Assembly (NCBI RefSeq): GCF_004005995.1
Contig: NZ_CP034767.1
Coordinates: 3,224,001 to 3,288,000 of the forward strand
Direction of reading: 5' to 3'
Source of the DNA: Devosia sp. 1566
GTDB lineage: Bacteria; Pseudomonadota; Alphaproteobacteria; Rhizobiales; Devosiaceae
DNA length: 64,000 nt
Numbering within the stretch: the first letter of the stretch is position 1; the number at the start of each line of letters is the position of its first letter. Of this stretch, positions 52,672 to 63,106 are shown piece by piece. Position numbers and translations under genes: made by a program. The notes below the pieces were generated by a model that saw nothing but the letters and a program-made list of their open reading frames with translations, was not told the DNA's origin and searched no databases.

Positions 52672-54359
52672 ACGCGCTCCCGCACTTCGCGCCGCTGTTC
52701 GCGCGGCAACGCCGGCGCCTCCTTGTCGCCCTGCTCCTCTCGCTCGTGACCCTTGCCGCGGGCATAGCGCTGCTGGGCCTGTCCGGCTGGTTCCTGACCG
52801 CCGCCGCCATCAGCACCGCCGGGGCAGCCTTCAACCTCTTTGCGCCTTCAGCCGGGGTCCGAGGGCTGTCCTTTATCCGCATCCTGTCGCGCTATGGGGA
52901 AAAGCTTGCGGGGCATGACGCCACGCTGCGCCTCCTCAGCGACATCCGTCACTGGCTCTTTGGCAAACTCTTTCCCATCCTGCCGCTGGGTCGCCGTCAT
53001 GGCCGGGCTGACCTCGTCAGCCGCCTCACCGCCGATGTGGAAGCACTCGATACTGCCTTCCTCGTGGCCTTGGGACCGATCACCACGGCCGTGCTGACGG
53101 GTCTCGCCATGAGCCTGGGCTTGAGCGCCGTGTCGGGTGCCGCTGGGCTAGTTTATGCCGGGGCGTTTTTCACCGCCGCCGTGCTCGTACCAGTGATGCT
53201 GATCCTGGCTTCCCGCCGCAGCGGGGAGGAAGCCGTGCGCGCTTCGGCAGCCCTGCGCCAGGCCGTGCTGGACGGTCTCGACTGCCACCAGGACCTGGTC
53301 CTCTTCGGGCAAACCGATCGGGCCAGTAAAGCGGCCGCTGCTGCCGGCGAACGGCTGGCGCGGGCGCGCTGGCGCCTGGGGTTTTATGGAGCACTGGCTT
53401 CGGCCACGGTGCAGGTGGCAACAGGCGCCGCCATTATCGGCACGCTCCTGGCGGGCGTTCCGGCCATGCAGGCCGGGGTGCTGAAAGGCCCCCTGCTTGC
53501 CGGTCTCGTCCTGGCTGTCGTGGCGAGCTTTGAAGCCTGTGCGGTGCTGGTGCGCAGTGCCACTCGGCTGGCCTCGGCTGCCGCCGCGGCCGAACGGCTG
53601 CGCGATCTAGCCGACGAAGCGCCCGGCATACGCGAAGCCGCCAAGGCTGTCGCCGTGCCCGCTGGTGGCACGGTGCGCTTCGAGAACGTCACCTTCGGCT
53701 ATGATGCCGACCGGCCGGTGCTCAAGGATGTCAGCTTCACCATCCCAACCGGCAGTGTGGCAGCGATTGTCGGGCCCAGCGGCGCCGGCAAGTCGACCAT
53801 CGCCCAGCTGCTGGCGCGTCTTTGCGATCCGCAGGCAGGTGCGGTGCAGCTCAACGGGATCGACCTGCGCGCCATCCGCACTGCTGAGTTGCACCGGCGT
53901 CTGGCTCTGATGACCCAGGATGCCCCTGTTTTCCTCGACACCGTGCGCGAGAACCTGTGCATCGGCGCGCCCGAGGCGAGCGACGCGGCTTTGTGGGACG
54001 TGCTGCGCGCCGTCAAGCTCAATGGCCTCGTCGCGGGCCTGCCCGAGGGGCTCGACAGCTATCTGGGCGAAGCGGGCCTGAGCCTATCTGCCGGGCAGGC
54101 GCGCCGGCTTTGCCTCGCGCGCACGCTCCTTTCGAGCGCCGACGTGATCGTGCTCGACGAACCCACCAGCGGCCTCGATTGCGAAACCGAAGCTGCCTTC
54201 CTCGCCGACCTACCCGAGCTTGCCTGCGAACGCACCGTCATCGTCATCACCCATGCGAGCCTGCCACCCAGCGGCTTTGACACAGTGCTCAGCCTCAAGG
54301 CCGGCCGCCTCGTGCCGCTGCGCCGTACCCCATCAATCGCGGAGAACGCCCATGCCTGA
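52668..54359 (+). CDS. cydC: ABC exporter subunit CydC
   Basis: A 563-residue partner of CydD: membrane domain starting RRLLVALLLSLVTLAAGIAL, ATPase with Walker A GPSGAGKST, a degenerate signature LSAGQARRLCLART and Walker B VIVLDEPTSGLD. The altered signature is seen in one half of many heterodimeric exporters. The hemerythrin frame starts inside its 3' end. Confidence 0.94.
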   Translation: MNALPHFAPLFARQRRRLLVALLLSLVTLAAGIALLGLSGWFLTAAAISTAGAAFNLFAPSAGVRGLSFIRILSRYGEKLAGHDATLRLLSDIRHWLFGKLFPILPLGRRHGRADLVSRLTADVEALDTAFLVALGPITTAVLTGLAMSLGLSAVSGAAGLVYAGAFFTAAVLVPVMLILASRRSGEEAVRASAALRQAVLDGLDCHQDLVLFGQTDRASKAAAAAGERLARARWRLGFYGALASATVQVATGAAIIGTLLAGVPAMQAGVLKGPLLAGLVLAVVASFEACAVLVRSATRLASAAAAAERLRDLADEAPGIREAAKAVAVPAGGTVRFENVTFGYDADRPVLKDVSFTIPTGSVAAIVGPSGAGKSTIAQLLARLCDPQAGAVQLNGIDLRAIRTAELHRRLALMTQDAPVFLDTVRENLCIGAPEASDAALWDVLRAVKLNGLVAGLPEGLDSYLGEAGLSLSAGQARRLCLARTLLSSADVIVLDEPTSGLDCETEAAFLADLPELACERTVIVITHASLPPSGFDTVLSLKAGRLVPLRRTPSIAENAHA

Positions 54360-54815
54360 CCATAACCGCGCCGCAGGATTTTCCACCCAGCACCGCCGGC
54401 TTCTCGCCATGTGCGACGAACTCGAGACGGTGGCCGACAGCCTGCCAACAATGTCGACCGGCACAAATGCCTCGCCCTCTCCCGCGCGCTCGGACCCCTC
54501 CTGGCCGAGGCGCAGGAACTCGAGGAAGGCGAGATCTTTCCCGCTCTTCTTACCCTAAAGCCGCTGCAGGCAGAACTCGGTGGAACGCTCAAGCAGCTGC
54601 GCTTTGATCACCAGCTCGATCTGTTCTACGCCGAGGAAGTGCAGGAAATGCTGCATTCCTATGGGGAAGGACGGCGCCGCGTCTCGCCCGAAGCCGCGGG
54701 CTTCATGCTGCGCGGGTTCTTCGAGGGCCTGCGCCGTCACATCGCCTTTGAAGAGCATCTGCTAGTGCCCCTGATGCAACTGGTGGAGAAACAGCCGCGG
54801 GCGGCGCCCATCTAG
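54352..54815 (+). pseudogene. Hemerythrin-domain protein with a frameshift
   Basis: ATG 54352 overlaps the cydC stop and begins PDHNRAAGFSTQHRRLLAMC then DELETVADSLP. One base appears lost near 54447: the neighbouring frame continues NNVDRHKCLALSRALGPLLA, FDHQLDLFYAEEVQEML and HIAFEEHLLVPLMQLVEK to 54815. The joined chain, about 154 residues, has the spaced His/Glu of an HHE hemerythrin fold, which binds oxygen or NO at a di-iron site. Its place behind cydDC suits an oxygen or NO-related role. The shift may be an assembly error. Confidence 0.65.
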
Positions 54816-54837
54816 ACCTTGCCCGCTGCCACCGTTT

Positions 54838-54853
54838 GGCGCCAGACGGCGCC
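54838..54853. terminator. Short hairpin between convergent units
   Basis: GGCGCC-AGAC-GGCGCC, a 6-bp stem between the hemerythrin gene and kdpE, without a T-run. Weak terminator candidate. Confidence 0.35.
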
Positions 54854-54855
54854 GC

Positions 54856-55548
54856 TCAATCCAGCAGCAGGCGGTAGCCGATACCGGGTTCGGTGATCAG
54901 ATGCGCGGGCTGGCTCGGGTCCCGTTCCAATTTTTGCCTGAGTTGGCCGATCGCCACGCGCAGATATTGCGTGTCCTCGACATGAGCAGCGCCCCAAACT
55001 GCACTCAGCAGTTCCTTGTGGGTCAACACCTTGCGCTGCCCCGCGATAAGGCGGGTCAGCAAGGCATATTCCTTGGGTGGCAGACGGATCGGCTCGCCGG
55101 CGCGGGTCACATAGCGCAGATCGAGGTCCACCACGATGTCGCCAAAGGACACCTTGGCCTGCGAAGGCTGCACCGCTCCTCGCTGCCGGAGTGCGACGCC
55201 AATACGCGCCAGGAGTTCACCAATGCCGAAAGGCTTTTCCACATAGTCATTGGCACCCTTTTCAAGGGCCTCGATCTTTTCGCCTTCCTTGTCGCGCGCG
55301 GAAAGGATGATCACCGGGCCATCGTAGAAGGTGCGGGCTTTCACCAGCACATCCTTGCCGTCCATGTCGGGCAGGCCAAGGTCGAGGATCACTACATCGG
55401 GGCTGCGCAGCACGATTTCGCGCAAGCCCTGCGCGCCGTTATCTGCCCGCAGATGCGCATAGCCTGCCGCCTCAAGTGCCGGACCCAAAAAACGATGCAT
55501 CTGCGGCTCGTCATCGATCACGAGGACGCGTTTGCGGATTTCGGTCAT
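54856..55548 (-). CDS. kdpE: Response regulator KdpE
   Basis: A 230-residue OmpR-type regulator: receiver domain with phosphorylated Asp in VVILDLGLPDMDG, conserved Ser/Lys in ILSARDKEG and VEKPFG, and a C-terminal winged helix (RLPPKEYALLTRLIAGQRKV, VEDTQYLRVAIGQLRQKLER). Phosphorylated by KdpD, it activates the kdp genes at low potassium. It overlaps kdpD by four bases and is the last gene of the operon. Confidence 0.95.
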   Translation of the reverse strand: MTEIRKRVLVIDDEPQMHRFLGPALEAAGYAHLRADNGAQGLREIVLRSPDVVILDLGLPDMDGKDVLVKARTFYDGPVIILSARDKEGEKIEALEKGANDYVEKPFGIGELLARIGVALRQRGAVQPSQAKVSFGDIVVDLDLRYVTRAGEPIRLPPKEYALLTRLIAGQRKVLTHKELLSAVWGAAHVEDTQYLRVAIGQLRQKLERDPSQPAHLITEPGIGYRLLLD

Positions 55549-58226
55549 GGCTTGATCCAGTGATCCTGCGGCGATTTGTTGAGGCCGATCAGCATGCGGG
55601 TGCCCTTATCGCCATGGATGGGGCTGGCGGCCTGAATGGTGCCGCCCATGGCTTCGATAAAGCCCTTGGTGATGGAAAGGCCAAGGCCAACGCCCTTGCC
55701 GCGGTCGGTAGGTTCTTCAAGGCGCCGGAACTTGTCGAACACCCGCTCCAGCTCGGCGGTGGGAATGCCGCGGCCCTCATCCTCGATGCTGATCACGATC
55801 TTGGAGCGGTCCTCATAGGCGGCGATGCTGATTTCGGTGTTGTCGGGCGAATAGGCAATGGCGTTTTCGAGGATATTGACCACGGCTTGTTCCAGCAAAC
55901 CGGGATCGACGATGACCATGGGCAGTGCCGTGGGGAAATCATAGGAAATGGAATGCTCGCCCAAGCGCCGGCTGAGGCGGGCGGCGGCGGCCCGCAGAAT
56001 GGCTTCAACATCGCAGGCTTCGAGGCGGAGCGTCACGCCATTGCCCTCGAGCCGGGTCATGTCGAGGAGGTTGCGGATATAATGGTTGAGGCGCTCGGCT
56101 TCCTCCCGGATGGAGTGGAGCAGGTCGAGCTTGACTGGCGCTTCGAGCTTGTCGCCCAGTTCGATCAGGGTCGAAGAAGCGCCCAGGACTGTCGACAGCG
56201 GCGTGCGCAAATCGTGGCTGACGGAATTGAGGAGCGCGGTGCGGAAGCGGTCGGAGCGGCGCAGGGTTTCGGCTTCCACCGATTGGAGCACCAGATCGGC
56301 GCGTTCCAGCGCCACGCCGCCGCCATCGGCCAGCGCGGTCAGCAGTTTTTCGCGATCCGAGCCCGGCAGCGGCGCCTGGGCCTCGACGCCCAGAACACCG
56401 GTGCGGCTGGCGACGCCCTGGAGGGGCCGGAAAGTCCAGCTGGTTTGCGGCAGCGTGCCGGTGCCCTGCCCTGCCAGCTCGCCCCGTTCCCAGGACCAAC
56501 GGGCGGCGGCCATGGCGCCGGCGCCGAGCTGGGCCAGATCGGGCGCGCCGGCCACCAGTTCCAGATCATCGCCCCGGGGCAAGAGCACCACCGATTTAGC
56601 ACCGGTGACCGCCGTGGTTTGCTCCACCAGGGCCTTGGCCGCGTCGAGGCGCGTGGGGGCGCGCGAAAAGGCGCGGCTGGCGACAAGGAGCGAGGCGACA
56701 TCGCCGGCCCGGCGCTGGGCATCCCGGGTGCGGTCGCGCGAGCGGCCGGCGAGAATGCCGGTGGCCAATGCGACGGCCAGGAACACCAGCAGGGTCAGAA
56801 GGTCCGTGGGCGAGCCGATGGCAAAGCTGTAGCGGGGGCTGAGGAAAAGGAGGTTATAAAGCAAAAAGGCGAATACCGCGGCTACGAGGCCGGGCCACAA
56901 GCCATGGAGGAGCGCGGCGGCGAGAATGGCGGCCAGAAAAATCATCCCCAGATCGGCGCGTTCGAAGCGCTGATCCAGCAGGTGGGCAATGCCGGTAGCC
57001 GCGGCCACATAAACCATGCCCACAAGGTGGGAGGGCCAGCTATGGCGCAGGCCGCGCAGCCACCACCAGCGCCGCTGTGCCGGAGCACTTTCCCCCGGCT
57101 CGGTGACCACATGGATGGAAACGCCCCGGGCGGCGCGCAGCAATTCGGCGGCCAAGGACAGGCCCAACAGTTCGCGCAGGCGGCTATCGGGGCCCTTGCC
57201 GATCACGATTTGGGTGACGTTGTTCTGGCCGGCATATTGCAGGGCTGTAGCAACCAGATTGTCGCCATTGAGCACGACGGTGGTGGCGCCCAGCTGTTCG
57301 GCGAGCTTGAGCGCATCGGTCAGGCGCGAGGTGGTGCCGGCATCGCCGTCTTCGTGGCGGCCGCGCGAGATATGGGCGACGATCCAGGGGGCGTCCTTCA
57401 TGGTGTCCGAGAGGCGCCGGCCCTGCCGGACCAGGCCGCCCGCCATGGCATCATCGGCGACCAGCACCAGAATGCGATCGCCAGCGGCCCAAGGCCCTTC
57501 GAGCCCCTTGACGCGCATGGCGGCATTGAGCTGGTCATCCACGGTTTGCGCGGCGCGGCGCAGCGCCAGTTCACGCAAGGCGGTGAGGTTTTCGGGCTTG
57601 AAGAAATTGTCGGCGGCGAGGCGCGCGGTTTCGGGCACATAAACCTTGCCGGCGGCCATGCGCTCGCGCAGCTCGGCCGGGGTGATGTCGACCACTTCGA
57701 TATCGTCGGCGCGCGAGAGGGCACTGTCGGGCACAGTTTCGCGCTGGCGCACGCCCGTGATCTTGAGCACCACATCCACCAGGCTTTCGAGGTGCTGGAC
57801 ATTGAGCGTCGTCCAAACATCGATGCCAGCGCAAAGCAGTTCTTCCACATCCTGCCAGCGCTTGGGATGGCGCGAGCCCGAGGCATTGGTGTGGGCATAT
57901 TCATCAACGATCAGCAGTTCGGGCCGGCGAGCCAGCGAAGCGTCGATGTCAAATTCGAGGAGCGTGCGGCCGCGATGGTCGATGGGTTGGCGCGGCAGAA
58001 CTTCGAGCCCGCGCAAGAGGCTCTCGGTTTCTTTGCGGCCATGGGTTTCCACGAGGCCCACCACCACGTCGAGGCCCTCCGCCTTGCGGCGGCGGGCCTG
58101 GCGCAGCATTTCATAGGTCTTGCCGACGCCCGGGGCCATGCCCAGGAACACTTTGAGCTTGCCGCGATGCGCGTTTTGCGCGGCGATGAGCAAAGCTTCG
58201 GGATCCGGGCGTCGGTAGTCTTGCAA
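55545..58226 (-). CDS. kdpD: Sensor histidine kinase KdpD
   Basis: An 893-residue protein. The N-terminal KdpD domain has Walker A GMAPGVGKT (about 28-36) and LIVDEYAHTNASGSRHPKRW, followed by a universal-stress-like domain. The four-segment DUF4118 membrane region comes near 400-500, then a GAF-like region, the phosphorylated His in NSVSHDLRTPLST and an ATPase domain (VVNILENAIAYSPDN, GRGIPTAELERVFDKF). It senses low potassium or high salt and phosphorylates KdpE. It lies seven bases after kdpC. Confidence 0.96.
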   Translation of the reverse strand: MQDYRRPDPEALLIAAQNAHRGKLKVFLGMAPGVGKTYEMLRQARRRKAEGLDVVVGLVETHGRKETESLLRGLEVLPRQPIDHRGRTLLEFDIDASLARRPELLIVDEYAHTNASGSRHPKRWQDVEELLCAGIDVWTTLNVQHLESLVDVVLKITGVRQRETVPDSALSRADDIEVVDITPAELRERMAAGKVYVPETARLAADNFFKPENLTALRELALRRAAQTVDDQLNAAMRVKGLEGPWAAGDRILVLVADDAMAGGLVRQGRRLSDTMKDAPWIVAHISRGRHEDGDAGTTSRLTDALKLAEQLGATTVVLNGDNLVATALQYAGQNNVTQIVIGKGPDSRLRELLGLSLAAELLRAARGVSIHVVTEPGESAPAQRRWWWLRGLRHSWPSHLVGMVYVAAATGIAHLLDQRFERADLGMIFLAAILAAALLHGLWPGLVAAVFAFLLYNLLFLSPRYSFAIGSPTDLLTLLVFLAVALATGILAGRSRDRTRDAQRRAGDVASLLVASRAFSRAPTRLDAAKALVEQTTAVTGAKSVVLLPRGDDLELVAGAPDLAQLGAGAMAAARWSWERGELAGQGTGTLPQTSWTFRPLQGVASRTGVLGVEAQAPLPGSDREKLLTALADGGGVALERADLVLQSVEAETLRRSDRFRTALLNSVSHDLRTPLSTVLGASSTLIELGDKLEAPVKLDLLHSIREEAERLNHYIRNLLDMTRLEGNGVTLRLEACDVEAILRAAAARLSRRLGEHSISYDFPTALPMVIVDPGLLEQAVVNILENAIAYSPDNTEISIAAYEDRSKIVISIEDEGRGIPTAELERVFDKFRRLEEPTDRGKGVGLGLSITKGFIEAMGGTIQAASPIHGDKGTRMLIGLNKSPQDHWIKP

Positions 58227-58233
58227 GGCGAGT

Positions 58234-58824
58234 TTACTCCGTGGGCGCCGGCAGGGGATAGGCGCTGTCGAGGGCCAGATTGGTCAGCAACACATTGACC
58301 CTGGGCTGGCCGATAAAGCCAAGCAAGGGGGTTTCGGTGTTCTGGGCAATAACCATGCGCACCGCTTGGGCGTCGATGCCGCGGGCTGCGGCAATGCGGT
58401 CGGCCTGCAGGTCGGCAAATTCGGGCGAAATCTCAGGGTCGAGACCCGAGCCCGAAGTGGTGACCGCATCGGGCGGTACGGGGGCACCGGCGGGGGCATA
58501 GTCCCGCACCGCCGCCGCATCGCTCGCCACCCGCTCAAGGAGAGCGGGATTGAGCGGCCCCAGATTGGAGCCCGAGGAGCCGGCGGCATTATAGCCGTCG
58601 CCAGCCGCCGATGGGCGGGGCCACAGATAATGGGGGGCGGTGGTGACTTGCCCGATCAGGCGCGAGCCGATCACGACGCCCTCATTGTTGCGCAACAGCG
58701 AGCCCTCGGCCTGGGCAGGAAACAGCGCGCCCCCGGCGGCGGTCACCACCGCGGGGTAAGCGCCGCCCAGCAGCAGCGAAAACAGCAGCATGGAGACAAG
58801 GGCGGGTCTTGCTTGGTTCAGCAT
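58234..58824 (-). CDS. kdpC: Potassium-transporting ATPase subunit KdpC
   Basis: A 196-residue protein with one N-terminal membrane segment (PALVSMLLFSLLLGGAYPAV) and an extracytoplasmic domain: GSRLIGQ, YLWPRPSAAGDGYNAAGSSG with SNLGP, and the C-terminal VNVLLTNLALD, all KdpC hallmarks. It stabilises the KdpAB complex. It follows kdpB by 16 bases. Confidence 0.95.
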   Translation of the reverse strand: MLNQARPALVSMLLFSLLLGGAYPAVVTAAGGALFPAQAEGSLLRNNEGVVIGSRLIGQVTTAPHYLWPRPSAAGDGYNAAGSSGSNLGPLNPALLERVASDAAAVRDYAPAGAPVPPDAVTTSGSGLDPEISPEFADLQADRIAAARGIDAQAVRMVIAQNTETPLLGFIGQPRVNVLLTNLALDSAYPLPAPTE

Positions 58825-58840
58825 TTTCCTGGTTCCTTTC

Positions 58841-60904
<2,064 letters not shown>

Positions 60905-60915
60905 GATGGGAAACC

Positions 60916-62625
60916 TTAATTGGCCCCAATCGTCTCAAGCACCTGGAGGTGCTCGACGATCGGGCCGAGGGCGAGTGCAGGGAAATACTGCAGGGCACCC
61001 AGGATGATGATGATGCCGATCAGAAGGCCGATAAACAGCGTGCCGCTGGTGGGCAGCGTGCCAGCGCTGGGGGCCAGCTTGGGCTTGGCCGCAATGCTGC
61101 CGGCAATGGCAAGCACCGCCACGATGGGAATAAAGCGCCCCATCAGCATGGCCAGGCCCAGCGTGGTGTTCCACCAGGGCACATTGGCCGAGATGCCGCC
61201 AAAGGCCGAGCCGTTATTGGCCGTGGCCGAGGTATAGGCATAAAGCAGCTCGCTCAGGCCATGCGCACCGGGGTTGAAGAGGCTCGACAAGCTGCCGGGC
61301 CACACCACGGTGAGCGCCGCCCAACCCAGGGTCGAAAGCGGTACGATCAGGAGCGCCACCATGGCGAACTGGATTTCGCGCGCCTCGATCTTCTTGCCCA
61401 GATATTCGGGCGTGCGCCCGACCATGAGGCCAGCCACGAACACCGAGAGCACGGCCATGACGACCATGATGGCAATGCCCGAGCCGATGCCGCCGGGCAG
61501 GATTTCACCCAGCATCATCAAGAGCATGGCCATGCCACCGCCCAGGGGCGAGAAGCTGTCATGCATCCCGTTGACCGAGCCGTTGGAGGCGCCGGTGGTT
61601 TGGGCCGCCCAGGCGGCCGTGCTGGCGATGCCGAAGCGGGTTTCCTTGCCCTCCAGGTTGAGGGGGTTCTCGATCCCGGCGGCAACAAGGGCGGGAGCGG
61701 GTTGGGCTTCGCTGTGGTAGATCACTGCGGCGCCGGCCGCCAGGATGATGATGGCGGCCGTGGCGAGGGCGCGAATATCCTTGCGGGCAATGGCCGTGCG
61801 GCCAAAGGCAAAGAATGCGGCCCAGCCCAGTACGTTGATGGCTACAGCGGTCAGGAGATTGGTGAGCGGGCTGGGGTTCTCGAAGGGATGGGCTGAGTTG
61901 GCGTTGAAGATGCCGCCGCCATTGATGCCCAATTGCTTAATGGCGAGCTGGCTGGCGGTGGGCGCCACCGAAATGGTTTGGCTGGCGCCTTCCAGCGTGG
62001 TCGCCGAAACGGTTGCGGCCAAGTTTTGCACCACGCCGATGCCAACGAGGCCCACGGCAAAGACCAGCGACAGGGGCAGCAGCACGTAAAGCGTGGTGCG
62101 CACCAGATCGGCCCAGAAATTGCCGATGCCCGCTTCCTTGTTGCCCGCGAAAGCGCGGGCCAGCGCGGCAGCGATGGCGGCACCGGTGCCGGCAGAAACG
62201 AAGTTCTGCGTGGTCAGGCCCACCATCTGGGTGAAGTGGCTCATCGTGGTTTCGCCGGCATAGCTTTGCCAATTGGTGTTGGACACAAAGCTGACCGCCG
62301 TGTTGAAGGCGAGATCCGGAGTCACCCCGGCAAAGCCCTGCGGATTGAACGGCAGCACGCCCTGCAGGCGCAGCATCGTATAAAGCAGCAGAAAGCCGAC
62401 GAGGTTGAAAGCGAGCAGCGAAGCGCCATAGCCCAGCCAGCCCTGCGAGCGGTTGGGGTCGATGCCGCAAGCGGCGTAAAAGCCGCGCTCGATGGGCTTG
62501 AGCACGGGGTCGAGCCAGGTGCTTTCCCGGTTCCAGACGCGCGACATGAAAATACCCAATGGCCAGCCCAATGCGAGGGCGAGACCAAGGGTCAGGGCGA
62601 TTTCCGCCCATCCTTGCCAGTTCAT
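60916..62625 (-). CDS. kdpA: Potassium-transporting ATPase subunit KdpA
   Basis: A 569-residue, ten-segment membrane protein of the SKT superfamily, with four selectivity-filter-like loops, among them [36 protein letters not shown] and [13 protein letters not shown]. It binds and conducts potassium within KdpFABC. It follows kdpF by 15 bases and precedes kdpB by 11. Confidence 0.97.
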   Translation of the reverse strand: MNWQGWAEIALTLGLALALGWPLGIFMSRVWNRESTWLDPVLKPIERGFYAACGIDPNRSQGWLGYGASLLAFNLVGFLLLYTMLRLQGVLPFNPQGFAGVTPDLAFNTAVSFVSNTNWQSYAGETTMSHFTQMVGLTTQNFVSAGTGAAIAAALARAFAGNKEAGIGNFWADLVRTTLYVLLPLSLVFAVGLVGIGVVQNLAATVSATTLEGASQTISVAPTASQLAIKQLGINGGGIFNANSAHPFENPSPLTNLLTAVAINVLGWAAFFAFGRTAIARKDIRALATAAIIILAAGAAVIYHSEAQPAPALVAAGIENPLNLEGKETRFGIASTAAWAAQTTGASNGSVNGMHDSFSPLGGGMAMLLMMLGEILPGGIGSGIAIMVVMAVLSVFVAGLMVGRTPEYLGKKIEAREIQFAMVALLIVPLSTLGWAALTVVWPGSLSSLFNPGAHGLSELLYAYTSATANNGSAFGGISANVPWWNTTLGLAMLMGRFIPIVAVLAIAGSIAAKPKLAPSAGTLPTSGTLFIGLLIGIIIILGALQYFPALALGPIVEHLQVLETIGAN

Positions 62626-62640
62626 TTTGGTGAGTTTCCG

Positions 62641-62724
62641 CTAAAGTTTGTCAGGCCGGAACAGGGCGATAACCATGTAAACGGCAATGGCGAGGGCGCC
62701 GGCGCCCCAGAGCAAGAACAGCAT
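62641..62724 (-). CDS. kdpF: KdpF small subunit
   Basis: A 27-residue single-segment peptide, MLFLLWGAGALAIAVYMVIA then LFRPDKL. The end FRPDKL or FRPEKF is the KdpF signature. It stabilises the pump. It starts four bases after the small ORF upstream. Confidence 0.92.
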   Translation of the reverse strand: MLFLLWGAGALAIAVYMVIALFRPDKL

Positions 62725-62728
62725 GGCG

Positions 62729-62812
62729 CTACACGCGAGCCAACAGCCGGGCCAGGGCATAAGTCAGGGCAAAAAACCCCAGGCCAAGGGCAAGAAAGAA
62801 GATGTCGAACAT
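62729..62812 (-). CDS. Small membrane protein heading the kdp operon
   Basis: A 27-residue ORF from ATG 62812, with GGAGG six bases upstream, the best ribosome-binding site of the region. MFDIFFLALGLGFFALTYAL then ARLLARV: one membrane segment with a basic end. Similar tiny ORFs precede kdpF in related bacteria, as far as I recall. It may be another accessory peptide of the pump. Confidence 0.7.
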   Translation of the reverse strand: MFDIFFLALGLGFFALTYALARLLARV

Positions 62813-62911
62813 ATCGAGCCTCCGGAAAGAGAGGCCCGGACATTCCTCCCGCGGAGCGTAAAGTTTCCATACGAAAAGCAGTCATGCCGCATAAGGCCGC
62901 CATAAAGAAAA

Positions 62912-62931
62912 GAGGCGCCGGGAGGCGCCTC
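62912..62931 (-). terminator. Intrinsic terminator upstream of kdp
   Basis: On the minus strand GAGGCGCC-TCCC-GGCGCCTC, an 8-bp stem, is followed by TTTTCTTT. It ends the unit of the GNAT-like gene and the 58-residue ORF, so kdp must have its own promoter in the roughly 100 bases before 62812. Confidence 0.85.
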
Positions 62932-63106
62932 AAAACAATAGGGTGGCAAGGACCACAAGGCCGCTGCAGAACGGCAGTCCCACCGCGCTTACCAGCAGCA
63001 GCACGTCCCGTTCGGCCTCCCGGTCGCGCTCTCGCCGCGACCCTCGCACCGGGGCGGCGCCATGAACCACCCGCGCCCGCGCCTGGCAAAACAGCATCCA
63101 GGCCAT
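62930..63106 (-). CDS. Small protein with C-terminal membrane segment (58 aa)
   Basis: ATG 63106 overlaps the previous stop (TGATG). The product is a basic, arginine-rich N-terminal half (RGSRRERDREAERD) followed by one hydrophobic segment (VLLLVSAVGLPFCSGLVVLA). Its stop is at the foot of the terminator hairpin. Function unknown; co-transcribed and probably co-translated with the GNAT-like gene. Confidence 0.55.
   Translation of the reverse strand: MAWMLFCQARARVVHGAAPVRGSRRERDREAERDVLLLVSAVGLPFCSGLVVLATLLF

Noticed and set aside
55476..58298. 940-codon plus-strand ORF across the kdpD region
   Set aside because: It is the antisense of kdpD in a GC-rich gene; composition is Gly/His/Gln-rich without domains, and kdpD on the other strand is unmistakable.
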